Source: Patescibacteria group bacterium (GTDB lineage: Bacteria; Patescibacteriota; Patescibacteriia; Patescibacteriales; UBA12075). From it: DNA of 39,695 bases. Below are positions 25,032-33,926 of the stretch, one piece after another. How positions within the stretch are numbered: the stretch's first letter is position 1; every line of letters starts with the position of its first letter. Location: contig JAKJDO010000006.1 in the NCBI GenBank assembly GCA_022705905.1, forward strand, positions 1-39,695. The letters run 5' to 3'. Under the pieces are notes generated by a model. It made no database searches, was not told the DNA's origin, and saw only the letters and a list, made by a program, of their open reading frames with translations. The position numbers and the translations under genes were made by a program.

Positions 25032-25040
25032 ATAAAAACT

Positions 25041-26942
25041 ATGAGTAAAATTTTAGGAATTGATTTAGGCACAACGAACAGTGCCATGGCCATTATTGAA
25101 GGTGGTCAACCAAAAATTTTAGAAAACTCCGAAGGCAATCGCACCACGCCTTCTATCGTGGCTGTTTCCAAAAACGGCGAAAGATTAGTCGGATTAACAG
25201 CCAAAAGACAAGCTGTTACCAATCCGGAAAATACCGTTTATGCCATTAAGCTTTTAATCGGCAGACGCTTCGAAGATGAAGAGGTGCAACGCGATATCAA
25301 AACAGTGCCATATAAAATTGTAAAATCTGGCGAAGGCGTAAAAGTAAAAATGAATGGTCAAGAATACACTCCGCAAGAAGTTTCGGCTATGATTTTAGCC
25401 AAATTAAAAGCTGATGCTGAGGCTAAAATTGGAGAAAAAATTACCGAAGCGATTATTACCGTTCCAGCTTACTTTGATGATTCACAGCGCCAAGCTACTA
25501 AAGACGCTGGTAAAATTGCCGGTTTAGATGTTAAGCGTATTATTAACGAACCAACTGCAGCTGCTTTAGCCTATGGTTTTGAAAAAAAGAAAGGACAACA
25601 AATCGCAGTTTATGATTTAGGCGGCGGCACTTTTGATATTTCCATTTTGGATGTTAGCGAAGATACGGTTGAAGTAAAATCAACTAATGGTGATACGCAT
25701 TTAGGCGGCGAAGACTTTGATCAGCGCTTAATCAAATGGATTATCGATGAATTTAAAAAAGATCAAGGCGTTGATTTGTCAAAAGACACTTTGTCATTGC
25801 AAAGGATTAAAGAAGCGGCCGAAAAAGCTAAGATTGAATTATCGACGACGATGGAAACCGAAATAAATCAACCGTTTATAACCAGCGATGCAAACGGTCC
25901 TAAGCATTTGGTGATGAAGATGACTAGGGCTAAACTGGAAGAAATTGTTGGCGATTTAGTGGAAAAGACTTTGGAGCCTTGTAGGGCCGCTTTGCGTGAT
26001 GCGGGATTAGAAACAAAAGATTTAGAGGAAGTTATTTTAGTTGGTGGTATGACCCGCATGCCTTTAGTCCAGAAAAAAGTAAAAGAATTTTTTGGCAAAG
26101 AGCCGCACCTAGGGGTTAATCCAGACGAAGTCGTGGCGTTAGGCGCTGCTGTTCAAGCCGGTGTTTTGCAGGGAGATGTTAAAGATGTGTTGCTTTTAGA
26201 TGTGACACCATTAACTTTGGGCATTGAAACTTTGGGTGGAGTAGCTACGCCGTTAATTGAGCGCAACACAACCATCCCAACTTCTAAATCGCAGGTTTTC
26301 TCAACCGCAGCTGATAACCAAACTAGTGTGGAAATTCATATCGTGCAAGGCGAGCGTCCGATGGCACACGACAATAAGACTTTAGGCAGGTTTATTTTAG
26401 ACGGCATTCCGCCAGCACCGCGCGGTATCCCGCAAGTTGAAGTAGCTTTTGACATTGATGCTAATGGTATATTGAATGTCAGTGCTAAAGACAAAGCTAC
26501 TAGTAAGATGCAAAAAATTACTATTACCGCTTCGTCTGGTCTGTCAAAAGACGAAGTTGAAAAAATGCGCAAGGAAGCGGAAATGCACGCTGACGAAGAT
26601 AAAAAGAAGAAAGAACAAGTAGAAATCAAAAATCAAGCTGACGCAGTTATCTTTCAAATGGAGAAGCTGATAAAAGACGCCGGTGATAAAATGAAACCAG
26701 AAGATAAAAAAGAGTTGGAAGAAAAAATCGAAGCGATAAAGAAAGTAAAAGACGGAAATGACATTGATGATATAAAGAAAAAACTTGATGACTTAAACCA
26801 GTCAGCGCAAAGAATCGGTGCGGCTATGTACCAACAACAAGGACAAACCGCCTCCGCCGAAGCTTCGGCGAGCCAAGGTGGTGAAGAACCAAAAAAGAAT
26901 GAAGATGGAACTGTAGAGGGACAATACGAAGAAAAAAAATAA
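25041..26942 (+). CDS. dnaK: Chaperone DnaK (Hsp70)
   Basis: ATP-dependent chaperone working with DnaJ and GrpE. The ATG at 25041 gives the standard start [18 protein letters not shown] (633 residues); the GTG at 25029 lies in the preceding repeat. The nucleotide-binding domain includes [15 protein letters not shown] and the [13 protein letters not shown] motif, the linker is [14 protein letters not shown], and the substrate-binding domain follows with the helical lid, ending in a Q- and E-rich tail (EGQYEEKK). It follows hsp20 by 340 bases of hairpin-rich sequence. Confidence 0.98.
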   Translation: MSKILGIDLGTTNSAMAIIEGGQPKILENSEGNRTTPSIVAVSKNGERLVGLTAKRQAVTNPENTVYAIKLLIGRRFEDEEVQRDIKTVPYKIVKSGEGVKVKMNGQEYTPQEVSAMILAKLKADAEAKIGEKITEAIITVPAYFDDSQRQATKDAGKIAGLDVKRIINEPTAAALAYGFEKKKGQQIAVYDLGGGTFDISILDVSEDTVEVKSTNGDTHLGGEDFDQRLIKWIIDEFKKDQGVDLSKDTLSLQRIKEAAEKAKIELSTTMETEINQPFITSDANGPKHLVMKMTRAKLEEIVGDLVEKTLEPCRAALRDAGLETKDLEEVILVGGMTRMPLVQKKVKEFFGKEPHLGVNPDEVVALGAAVQAGVLQGDVKDVLLLDVTPLTLGIETLGGVATPLIERNTTIPTSKSQVFSTAADNQTSVEIHIVQGERPMAHDNKTLGRFILDGIPPAPRGIPQVEVAFDIDANGILNVSAKDKATSKMQKITITASSGLSKDEVEKMRKEAEMHADEDKKKKEQVEIKNQADAVIFQMEKLIKDAGDKMKPEDKKELEEKIEAIKKVKDGNDIDDIKKKLDDLNQSAQRIGAAMYQQQGQTASAEASASQGGEEPKKNEDGTVEGQYEEKK

Positions 26943-27440
26943 GTTTTTATTGTCATTCCGAACCCCGACGCTCGGGGCGAGGAATCCCTTATACGTGGAT
27001 TACAATAAGAGATATTCTAAGTCTTTGAGGGATTTCTCTTCACCGCCAGTTGGCGGTTCGTCGAAATGACATGCTCATAGGTTGCTTGAAGCCATTCGAG
27101 CAACTAATTGAGTATATTTTGATAAAAAATCAAGGAGGGTTAACCACGAAAAGAAGTAAAAAATTGGGGTATTCTGATAGTAAGAATTAGCATTATAGTG
27201 TTTTGGCGGTATATCGTATCTCTGATTCCGAGAAAAATTCTGTTATTTTATATTTGATCAGTATTTTAGGCTATTTTAGGTACTTTTGTTTTTTTTGGTA
27301 GCAGACAGCTTTGTCTATGTGGTTAAAATGCGCAAGCTCAGAAAAGTAGGTTAGTTATTTTAGTTTATTACGGAGGCAGCTTCTAGAACAACTCTTCAAT
27401 GTAGATTAACATTTCATATATTTATTTTCTAATAATTTTT
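26943..27440. other. Intergenic stretch between dnaK and the DUF3467 gene
   Basis: 498 bases without a gene. 26950-27072 is a palindromic dispersed element. In 27073-27440 I see no RNA gene or open frame that I can support. It has an AGGAGGGT (27134-27141) not followed by a useful start, a small hairpin AGACA GCTT TGTCT (about 27303-27316), and a weak promoter candidate TTAACA (27406-27411) / TAATAA (27430-27435) ending 5 bases before the next ATG. Confidence 0.7.
26950..27072. repeat. Palindromic dispersed element after dnaK
   Basis: Outer edges TTGTCATTCC (26950-26959) and CGAAATGACA form an inverted repeat with one mismatch. Internal hairpins are CCCCGA CGC TCGGGG and ACCGCCA GT TGGCGGT. 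It shares ATACGTGG (26991-26998) and GAGGGATT with the hrcA leader element at 22729. Confidence 0.8.
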
Positions 27441-27725
27441 ATGTCTAATCAAAATCAACCTCAAGAAATAAAAATTGCGGATAATATTCCCGGAGCGGAA
27501 TATGCTAACGCCGCGCAAATTAGCCACAATAAAGATGAATTTCAAATGTTTTTCTTTAGTATCGTGGGGCAGACTGGCCGTGTGGTTGGAAAAATAATAA
27601 CTAACCCTGGTCATTACAAGAGAATGGTGGCGGCGATGACGGACAATTTGAAAAAATACGAAGAGAAGTTTGGTGAAGTAAAAGAGTCGGCAGAGTTAGA
27701 TAAGGAAATTGGGTTTAAAGCATAG
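27441..27725 (+). CDS. DUF3467 family protein
   Basis: A 94-residue protein matching the DUF3467 pattern: an N-terminal polar tail, then PGAEYANAAQISHNKDEFQMFFFSIVGQTGRVVGKIITNPGHYKRMVAAMTDNLKKYEEKFG. Family members are small, conserved in diverse bacteria and of unknown function; the fold looks like a beta-strand-rich half followed by a helix with the NLxKYE end. It is placed between dnaK and dnaJ in this genome, 81 bases before dnaJ, so a chaperone-linked role is conceivable but only by position. Confidence 0.82.
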   Translation: MSNQNQPQEIKIADNIPGAEYANAAQISHNKDEFQMFFFSIVGQTGRVVGKIITNPGHYKRMVAAMTDNLKKYEEKFGEVKESAELDKEIGFKA

Positions 27726-27746
27726 TCACATAGCACATATCACATA
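27726..27746. repeat. ATGTG-rich repeat before dnaJ
   Basis: TCACATAGCACATATCACATA is an inverted copy of the segment at 25015-25031. It is followed by CACATAAC (27741-27748), which pairs with GTTATGTG (27777-27784) to make a stem within the dnaJ upstream gap. Confidence 0.6.
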
Positions 27747-27806
27747 ACATGTAACAGGTTTGTAAAATTGTTGTGTGTTATGTGTCTCATGTTGTGTGAA
27801 TAAAAT

Positions 27807-28895
27807 ATGGGGAAAGACTATTACAATATACTCGGCATTAATCGCGCAGCTACACAAGAAGAAATTAAGAAAGCATTTCGGCAAAAGGCTCATCAGTATC
27901 ATCCGGACAAAGCTGGCGGCGACGAAGCCAAGTTTAAGGAAATAAACGAAGCTTATCAAGTGCTGGGCGATCAAAAGAAAAGAACGCAATACGATCAGTT
28001 TGGGTCTGCTTTTGAACATGGGCAAGCTGGCGGCGGTTTTCAGGGTTTTGACGGTTTTCGTGATTTTTCCGGCTATACTAACGGCTTTAATATTAATATG
28101 GATGATTTGGGCGATATGTTTAGCGGATTTGGCGATGTTTTTGGATTCGGCGGCGGCGGACACACCAAAAGAGCGCGCCGTGGTCGAGATATTCAGATGC
28201 TTTTAGAAATCGATTTTATAGAAGCGGTTTTCGGTGTAGAAAAAGAAATTTCTTTGAAGAAGACCGTTAAATGTGATCATTGCCATGGCAATTGCGCGGA
28301 ACCAGGCAGTAAAATAGAAACTTGCCAAGTTTGCGGAGGCAGCGGGCGGGTTACCAAAATCCAAAGAACGATTTTAGGTAATATGCAGGTACAAACTACT
28401 TGCGAAGCTTGCGGCGGAGAAGGTAAAGCTTATAATCAAAAATGCACAAAGTGTCATGGCTCCGGAGTCTGTCAGGAAATCGCTAATTTAAAAGTTAAAA
28501 TACCGGCAGGTATTGATAACGGCGAGACGATCCGTTTGTCGGGTCAGGGTGAGGCTGGAGAGAAGGGCTCTCCAGCCGGAGATTTGTATTTGCAAATTAG
28601 AATTAGGTCAGACAGGCGTTTTGAACGTGAAGGCTATGATATAAAATCGAAAGCAGAAATTAATTTTACCCAAGCGGCGTTAGGTGATAAAATTGAAGTT
28701 GAAACTGTTGACGGTTATGTTAAACTATATATACCGGACGGCACCCAGTCAGGCACAATCTTTAAATTAAAAGGTAAGGGGGTTGAGCGGTTGCAAGGTC
28801 GTGGTCGCGGCGATCATTTAGTTGAAGTTATAGTAAAAACTCCGAAAAATTTAAGTAGAAAACAAAAAGAGTTATTACGAGAATTAGAAAATTAA
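27807..28895 (+). CDS. dnaJ: Chaperone DnaJ (Hsp40)
   Basis: Stimulates DnaK ATPase and delivers substrates. The 362-residue protein has the J domain (residues about 3-68) with the HPD motif, a Gly/Phe-rich linker (about 75-120), four zinc-binding CxxCxGxG-type repeats (CDHCHGNC, CQVCGGSG, CEACGGEG, CTKCHGSG) and the C-terminal substrate-binding domains. The first repeat is slightly altered (C at the last Gly position). It is in the same cluster as dnaK but separated by DUF3467 and repeats. Confidence 0.98.
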   Translation: MGKDYYNILGINRAATQEEIKKAFRQKAHQYHPDKAGGDEAKFKEINEAYQVLGDQKKRTQYDQFGSAFEHGQAGGGFQGFDGFRDFSGYTNGFNINMDDLGDMFSGFGDVFGFGGGGHTKRARRGRDIQMLLEIDFIEAVFGVEKEISLKKTVKCDHCHGNCAEPGSKIETCQVCGGSGRVTKIQRTILGNMQVQTTCEACGGEGKAYNQKCTKCHGSGVCQEIANLKVKIPAGIDNGETIRLSGQGEAGEKGSPAGDLYLQIRIRSDRRFEREGYDIKSKAEINFTQAALGDKIEVETVDGYVKLYIPDGTQSGTIFKLKGKGVERLQGRGRGDHLVEVIVKTPKNLSRKQKELLRELEN

Positions 28896-28928
28896 AATAA
28901 TTTTAATAATTTTAGCGTATATAATAAT

Positions 28929-29396
28929 ATGAAGGAGAAAATGCCAGATCCAGTTGGAGCATTAAAGAGATTGATAGGTGACGTAAAGGGTGAAGAATAT
29001 CGCAAAAAAGTAGAGAAACATTTTGCAGAAAGCAAAAAAGACGGAAGAGGAACTGTTTTGCCAATTGAAAAAAGGCCAAGAACAGAAAAAGGAAGGGAAA
29101 AACAGTTAGAATTAAAATTAGAAGAAGTAATAAACGATTTATTTCAGGAGGGCCATAAGGTAACGGATAAAGAATTTGTACAGGATGCGATTCATAGATT
29201 GTGCATTGAAACCGGCCAAAGCTTTCAAAAAATTTTTGGTGATAATGATATGTTTGAAGAATACAAAAGAAGAGTTCTGACTGCGGTCGATAGGGTAAAT
29301 GCAAAAAGACAAGAGAAGACTTTACGAGGATTAAGGAGTCATAAATTTCAAATGGAAATATTATCAAAACGGGACGGTCTAAAGAACGATGATTAA
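28929..29396 (+). CDS. Hypothetical charged protein between dnaJ and the HtrA gene
   Basis: No family is recognised. The 155-residue product is very rich in Lys, Glu and Arg, predicted to be helical, with no signal peptide or membrane helix. An alternative ATG at 28941 has AAGGAG (28932-28937) close upstream, and a TATAAT (28920-28925) would place +1 near 28932, so the shorter start is possible. The region with KVTDKEFVQDAIHRLCIETGQSFQKIFGDNDMFEEYK looks like a compact helical domain. A cytoplasmic or nucleic-acid-binding role is possible from charge alone. Confidence 0.7.
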   Translation: MKEKMPDPVGALKRLIGDVKGEEYRKKVEKHFAESKKDGRGTVLPIEKRPRTEKGREKQLELKLEEVINDLFQEGHKVTDKEFVQDAIHRLCIETGQSFQKIFGDNDMFEEYKRRVLTAVDRVNAKRQEKTLRGLRSHKFQMEILSKRDGLKNDD

Positions 29397-29419
29397 TTTT
29401 AAATAAATATGTAACATAT

Positions 29420-30544
29420 ATGAAAAATTCAAAATACTATTTAATCTCGACTTCTATTTTGTTATTAATTTTCGGCGCTTGTTTATTTTATCCGACAGTT
29501 GATTATTCTAATATCAAAAATGTCATTGCTGAACAGTTGCAGTTTGACGAGCAGTCAGCGACGATTACGGCTATAAAAAAAGTTACGCCAGCCGTTGTTA
29601 GCATTAGTGTCATTGACGACACTACTTATACCCAAATTGATTTAGGAACAGGCCAAACATCAAAAGTAACCAGTAAACAAGTAAAAGGCAATGGTACGGG
29701 TTTTATTATTTCAGCTGATGGCTATATTTTGACCAATAAACATGTTATTGAGGTGGGCAGCAGTAATGCTTCGTACAAAATTATTCTAAACTCCGGAAAA
29801 CAATATTACGCCCAATTGATCGGCAAGGATCCATTAAATGATTTGGCGGTTTTAAAAATTTTCGATAAAAATTTGCCCTACGTTGAATTGGGTGATAGCG
29901 ATAAATTAGAGATGGGATATACGGTTATCGCCATTGGTAATATTTTGGGTCAGTTTAGCAATAGCGCCACAAAGGGGATAGTTAGCGGCTTGGAAAGAAG
30001 TTTAACGGCTAATAATAGTTCTGGTAATGCAGAAATATTGAACAATGTTATCCAAACTGACGCGCAAATTAATCCAGGTAATTCCGGCGGACCATTGGTT
30101 GATTTAAACGGCAAAGTAGTTGGTATTAATGTTGCCACCGAAAGCTCTGGAGCATCAATCGGTTTTGCTATACCGATTAACGATGCTAAACCAGTGATTA
30201 ATAGCATAAAAAATATTGGCAGAATTGTGCGTGTTAGATTGGGAGTGCGTTATGTCATGATAACGCCAGCGATTGCGATTGAAAATAAACTGAATAGCCA
30301 AAGTGGCGCCTGGATAACCAGCGTGGGCGCAGAAGAACCAGCCGTCGTTGCTGGTTCGCCTGCCGCCACCGCAGGACTGCAAGAAAATGATATTATTATA
30401 GAAGTAAATGGTATAAAAATTGATGGCAAAAATACTTTGCTTGCAGTTGTGCAAAAGTATAAACCGGGCGATAAAATAACTATAAAATTTTTGCGAGGAG
30501 ATAAAACTTTGACAAAAGAAACAATTTTGACTGAGTTTAAATAA
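29420..30544 (+). CDS. degP: HtrA/DegP-family serine protease with PDZ domain
   Basis: Envelope protein quality-control protease. The 374-residue protein has one N-terminal membrane anchor (about 7-24), a trypsin-like domain with catalytic His108 (TNKHVIE), Asp141 (NDLAVLKI) and Ser222 (NPGNSGGPL), and one PDZ domain (about 280-365; AATAGLQENDIIIEVNGIKIDG). The membrane-anchored single-PDZ layout is typical of DegS/HtrA forms. It lies 23 bases after the charged hypothetical gene, at the end of the proteostasis cluster. Confidence 0.94.
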   Translation: MKNSKYYLISTSILLLIFGACLFYPTVDYSNIKNVIAEQLQFDEQSATITAIKKVTPAVVSISVIDDTTYTQIDLGTGQTSKVTSKQVKGNGTGFIISADGYILTNKHVIEVGSSNASYKIILNSGKQYYAQLIGKDPLNDLAVLKIFDKNLPYVELGDSDKLEMGYTVIAIGNILGQFSNSATKGIVSGLERSLTANNSSGNAEILNNVIQTDAQINPGNSGGPLVDLNGKVVGINVATESSGASIGFAIPINDAKPVINSIKNIGRIVRVRLGVRYVMITPAIAIENKLNSQSGAWITSVGAEEPAVVAGSPAATAGLQENDIIIEVNGIKIDGKNTLLAVVQKYKPGDKITIKFLRGDKTLTKETILTEFK

Positions 30545-30554
30545 TTTTTTAGAC

Positions 30555-30582
30555 TTGCACAAAATTTTTTATTTTGTATAAT
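30555..30582 (+). promoter_or_regulatory. Promoter of the Gld-type ABC unit with a palindrome in its spacer
   Basis: TTGCAC (30555-30560), 16-base spacer, TATAAT (30577-30582); a second TATAAT is at 30584-30589. A perfect inverted repeat ACAAAAT TTTTT ATTTTGT (30559-30577) fills the spacer and could be an operator or a weak terminator of the HtrA gene. Confidence 0.6.
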
Positions 30583-30661
30583 ATATAATACGAACAAGCA
30601 CTCTATAATAGCCTTTATTTTTATAATTGCTATTTTTTATTGATAAAACTATTATAAAAAT

Positions 30662-31591
30662 ATGATCGAAATAAAGAATCTTACTAAAAAATTCGGCAAC
30701 AATGTAATTTTGGACAACATTACATTGACTGTCAAAAAGGGTGAAATTTTAGGGTTTTTAGGCCCGAATGGCGCTGGTAAAACGACTACTATGAAAATTA
30801 TAACTTCATTTTGGTCGCCTACTTCCGGGTCGATTTTAATTGACAATATTGATGTCGCCAATGACAAAATCGCTACTCGCCAGAAAATTGGCTATTTGCC
30901 AGAAACCGTTCCTTTATATGAGGATATGCGAGTATATGAATACCTAAAGTTTGTGGCTGAAATGAGAGGTATTGCCAAGACTGAGATCAAAAAAAGAATA
31001 AAAGAGGTTGTGGATATTTGTGGTTTGCGAAGCGTTATTAAGCAACCAATTGAGGAATTGTCTAAGGGTTTTAGACAAAGAGTAGGGTTAGCGCAAGCAA
31101 TTATGCATAATCCGGAAATTTTAATTTTAGACGAACCGACTACCGGGTTGGATCCAAATCAGATTGTGGAAATTAGAAAATTAATTAAAGATTTGGGTAG
31201 AGAAAAAACCGTTATATTTTCCACGCACATTTTAGGTGAGGTGAGTGCGGTTTGCGATCGTGCGGTTATCATAAATAAAGGTAAAATTGTCGGTGAGGGC
31301 AGTCCGGAAGAATTAACAAAAAAAGCAGGCGGAAAGGAAATAATTTATGTAAAAATAAAAGGACCGAAGGACGCTGTTTTAGAGAAAATTAGCCGCATGG
31401 AAAATGTGGCCAAAGTAGATTTTAAAGACACGGAGTCGGATAATATTCATGGTTACGAAGTTGAATCAAAAAATGAAACAGATATTCGCGAGTCGTTAGC
31501 TAAGTTAGTAATGGATAATGATTGGGGAATTTTGGAGTTTAATAAAAAGGCCGTTAGTTTAGAAGATGTCTTTAGAGAGTTAACCAAATAA
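30662..31591 (+). CDS. ABC transporter ATP-binding protein (GldA-type)
   Basis: Energises a membrane exporter or assembly complex with the permease that follows. The 309-residue protein has Walker A GPNGAGKT at residues 34-41, signature LSKGFRQRV, Walker B ILILDEPTTGLD and the switch His in FSTHIL. The C-terminal extension (about 220-309) is typical of the GldA/NatA-like class. The next genes are permease, GldG-like and DUF4340, so it starts a four-gene cassette driven by the promoter at 30555. Confidence 0.95.
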   Translation: MIEIKNLTKKFGNNVILDNITLTVKKGEILGFLGPNGAGKTTTMKIITSFWSPTSGSILIDNIDVANDKIATRQKIGYLPETVPLYEDMRVYEYLKFVAEMRGIAKTEIKKRIKEVVDICGLRSVIKQPIEELSKGFRQRVGLAQAIMHNPEILILDEPTTGLDPNQIVEIRKLIKDLGREKTVIFSTHILGEVSAVCDRAVIINKGKIVGEGSPEELTKKAGGKEIIYVKIKGPKDAVLEKISRMENVAKVDFKDTESDNIHGYEVESKNETDIRESLAKLVMDNDWGILEFNKKAVSLEDVFRELTK

Positions 31592-31611
31592 TTTTTTATA
31601 ATTATAATAAT

Positions 31612-32343
31612 ATGAATAAAAAATATTTTGAGACAATTTATATTTTGTTCAAGAAAGAATTAATGTCTTACTTTAATTCGCCGATTGCTTATATTTTTAT
31701 CGGTGTTTTTTTGGTAACGGGCAACTGGCTATTTTTCAAGAATTTTTTTCTTATCGGAGAAGCCAGTATGCGCGGCTACTTTGAGTTATTGCCTTGGATT
31801 TTTTTATTCCTATGTCCAGCTATTACTATGCGTTTATGGTCAGAAGAAAAGAAAGCTGGCACGATCGAATTTTTGCTGACATTACCAGTGACGGATTGGC
31901 AGGTAGTCTGGGGAAAATTTTTAGGAGCTTTGGCCTTTCTATCTATCGCGCTGGCAACGACTTTTACTTTGCCGATTACAATCGCTTCTCTTGGCAATCT
32001 TGATTGGGGCCCAGTTATCGGCTCCTATATAGGCTCTTTGTTGCTAGGCGGATCTTATTTATCCTTAGGTTTATTTATATCTAGTTTGACTAAAAATCAA
32101 ATTATTGCCTTTGTTTTAGGACTAGCCGCTTGTTTCGGTTTTTTTATAGTCGGCGCTAATTTTGTTTTGATGGGAGCACCTCAATTCCTCGTGCCGATTA
32201 TGAATTTTTTAGGTTTGGGAAACCATTTTTATAATATAGCTAAGGGCGTGATTGACACTAAAGATTTGATTTATTATTTTTCATTTATATTTATATTCTT
32301 GTGGCTTAATGCGCGCATGATTGAAAGCCGCGGCTGGAAATAA
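31612..32343 (+). CDS. ABC transporter permease (GldF/ABC-2 type)
   Basis: A 243-residue membrane protein with six hydrophobic segments. The N-terminal half has the GldF-type pattern: YFNSPIAYIFIGVFLVTGN, LLPWIFLFLCPAITMRLWSEEKKAGTIEFLLTLPVTDWQVVWGKFLGAL. The E..GT.E.LLT.PV motif is typical of ABC-2 permeases of the NosY/GldF branch. It follows the ATPase by 20 bases. Two TATAAT hexamers just upstream (31597-31608) may add an internal start site. Confidence 0.92.
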   Translation: MNKKYFETIYILFKKELMSYFNSPIAYIFIGVFLVTGNWLFFKNFFLIGEASMRGYFELLPWIFLFLCPAITMRLWSEEKKAGTIEFLLTLPVTDWQVVWGKFLGALAFLSIALATTFTLPITIASLGNLDWGPVIGSYIGSLLLGGSYLSLGLFISSLTKNQIIAFVLGLAACFGFFIVGANFVLMGAPQFLVPIMNFLGLGNHFYNIAKGVIDTKDLIYYFSFIFIFLWLNARMIESRGWK

Positions 32344-32360
32344 ATATTTACTTAAAATAT

Positions 32361-33914
32361 ATGAAATTTGATTTCAAATTTAAGACATTAAATAAAATAT
32401 ATAAGACGGATTTATCAGTTACCATTATTTTACTTATTGGCATTATAGCTGTTGTTAATTTTTTTTCCTACCAAATATTTTATCGTTTTGATTTAACGCA
32501 AGGAAAAAATTATTCAATTTCTGCCGCTAGTAAAAAAACAGCCAGTAGTTTAGATGACATTGTCACCATTAAAGCTTATTTTAGCAGTAATTTACCCAGT
32601 CAGTTTTTATCGGTGCGCCAAGAAGTTTCTGATTTACTGGGTGAATATCAAGTTTATTCAAACGGTAAAATTAGAACAGAGTTTATTGATCCTGGCAGTA
32701 ATGATGAAATTAAAAGAGAACTTTATTTAAAAGGTATCCCGCAGCTGACTTTTCAGGTTTATGCTAAAGATCAAATGCAGACTGTTAACGGTTATATGGG
32801 GCTAATAATCGGTTATGGCGATAACTATGAAGTAATTCCAGCTATTGGACAGAGCACTGGGGATTTAGAATATAAAATAACGACTGCTATCAAGAAAGCA
32901 ACTGCTAAAGAAATAGCGACAATTGGATATGTCGTCACCAACCAAACAGCCGACCCAGCCAGTGAAACAAAAGTAATTTTAGAGGCCTTGCAGAAATTGT
33001 ATAAAATTGAACAAGTTAAATTAAGCCAAGAAGATCTTGCCAGTGAAATTAAAACTTTAATTATATTTGGCCCCAGGGAGTCGTTTACCGAAGATCAACT
33101 AAAAACTATTAATAGATTTTTAGCTAGAGGTGGCTCCTTGCTTGTCTTATTAGATGGAGTTAATGTTGACCAAAATTTATCCGCTCAAGTGAGCAGTACT
33201 AATTTAGATAAATTTTTGGCTAAATACGGAATTATTGTCAACAAGAATTTAATCGCTGATATTCGCAGCAGTCTAGCTTCTTTTTCCCAGGGTTATATGA
33301 CATTCGCAGTTAATTATCCTTACTGGTTAAGAATTACTAACGACGGTTTTAATGCAAATAATAGCATAGTTGCTAGCTTAGAAAACGTTATTATGCCCTG
33401 GTCTAGTAGTATTACTATTGATACAGGTAAAATAAACAAAGAGATTGCCACTAATTTAATTTTTACGACTGATAAGGCTTGGGAAATAAAGGATGACTTT
33501 AATTTAGCCCCAGCGGCAGTTAGCCCTGGTTCTAAAACAGGAATATATAATATCGCCGTAGCAGTCAACGGCTTGGTTGATAATGCTTACCCGGACGATA
33601 AAGGTGAAAAACAGTTTAATGCCCGTCTGACTGTCGTTGGCGACAGTGATTTTGCCAGAGATAGTTTTATCGGTAGCAACAGCGATAATGCTAATTTATT
33701 TTTAAATCTTGTTGACGGGCTAAGTTTAGATGAAGATCTGATAAATATTCGTTCTAAAGACGTTTCTTTTCGACCAATAAAAGAGGGAATGAGCGAAGGC
33801 GCGAAAAATGCTATCCGTTATTTTAATATATTCGGCATCACAATTTTAGCGATTAGTTTTGGTCTGGCTAGATATTATTTAAGAAGAAGGTCAAAATTTA
33901 TTGATGAAATTTAA
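32361..33914 (+). CDS. GldG-like ABC auxiliary protein
   Basis: A 517-residue protein with one N-terminal helix (about 17-38) and one C-terminal helix (about 490-508), holding a large extracytoplasmic domain. The core matches the ABC_transp_aux/GldG family: FDLTQGKNYSISAASKKTASSLDDIVTIKAYFSSNLPSQFL, then LGEYQVYSNGKIRTEFIDPG, and a Rossmann-like half with FLARGGSLLVLLDGVN and GDSDFARDSFIGSNSDNANLFLNLVDGL. In Bacteroidetes GldA, GldF and GldG support gliding and secretion; in other phyla the cassette has no established role. It is 17 bases after the permease. Confidence 0.9.
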   Translation: MKFDFKFKTLNKIYKTDLSVTIILLIGIIAVVNFFSYQIFYRFDLTQGKNYSISAASKKTASSLDDIVTIKAYFSSNLPSQFLSVRQEVSDLLGEYQVYSNGKIRTEFIDPGSNDEIKRELYLKGIPQLTFQVYAKDQMQTVNGYMGLIIGYGDNYEVIPAIGQSTGDLEYKITTAIKKATAKEIATIGYVVTNQTADPASETKVILEALQKLYKIEQVKLSQEDLASEIKTLIIFGPRESFTEDQLKTINRFLARGGSLLVLLDGVNVDQNLSAQVSSTNLDKFLAKYGIIVNKNLIADIRSSLASFSQGYMTFAVNYPYWLRITNDGFNANNSIVASLENVIMPWSSSITIDTGKINKEIATNLIFTTDKAWEIKDDFNLAPAAVSPGSKTGIYNIAVAVNGLVDNAYPDDKGEKQFNARLTVVGDSDFARDSFIGSNSDNANLFLNLVDGLSLDEDLINIRSKDVSFRPIKEGMSEGAKNAIRYFNIFGITILAISFGLARYYLRRRSKFIDEI

Positions 33915-33926
33915 ATATTAAAAATT

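Larger units (their letters stand above)
24701..25040. other. Hairpin-rich leader region before dnaK
   Basis: 340 bases without a gene. It holds a perfect 10-bp stem (24719-24741), a perfect 7-bp stem (24783-24802), a long imperfect inverted repeat (24801-24886) and an ATGTG-rich repeat (25007-25034). No CIRCE is seen here, and no strong promoter is identified. Confidence 0.75.

Noticed and set aside
28912-29367. Antisense open frame opposite the dnaJ-htrA hypothetical gene
   Set aside because: The + strand frame has better start signals and spacing with neighbours; the antisense product is Leu/Phe-rich, as expected from the complement of Lys/Glu-rich coding.
22674-30544. Expected groES/groEL genes in the heat-shock cluster
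   Set aside because: None is present; only the DnaK-side chaperones and Hsp20 are here.
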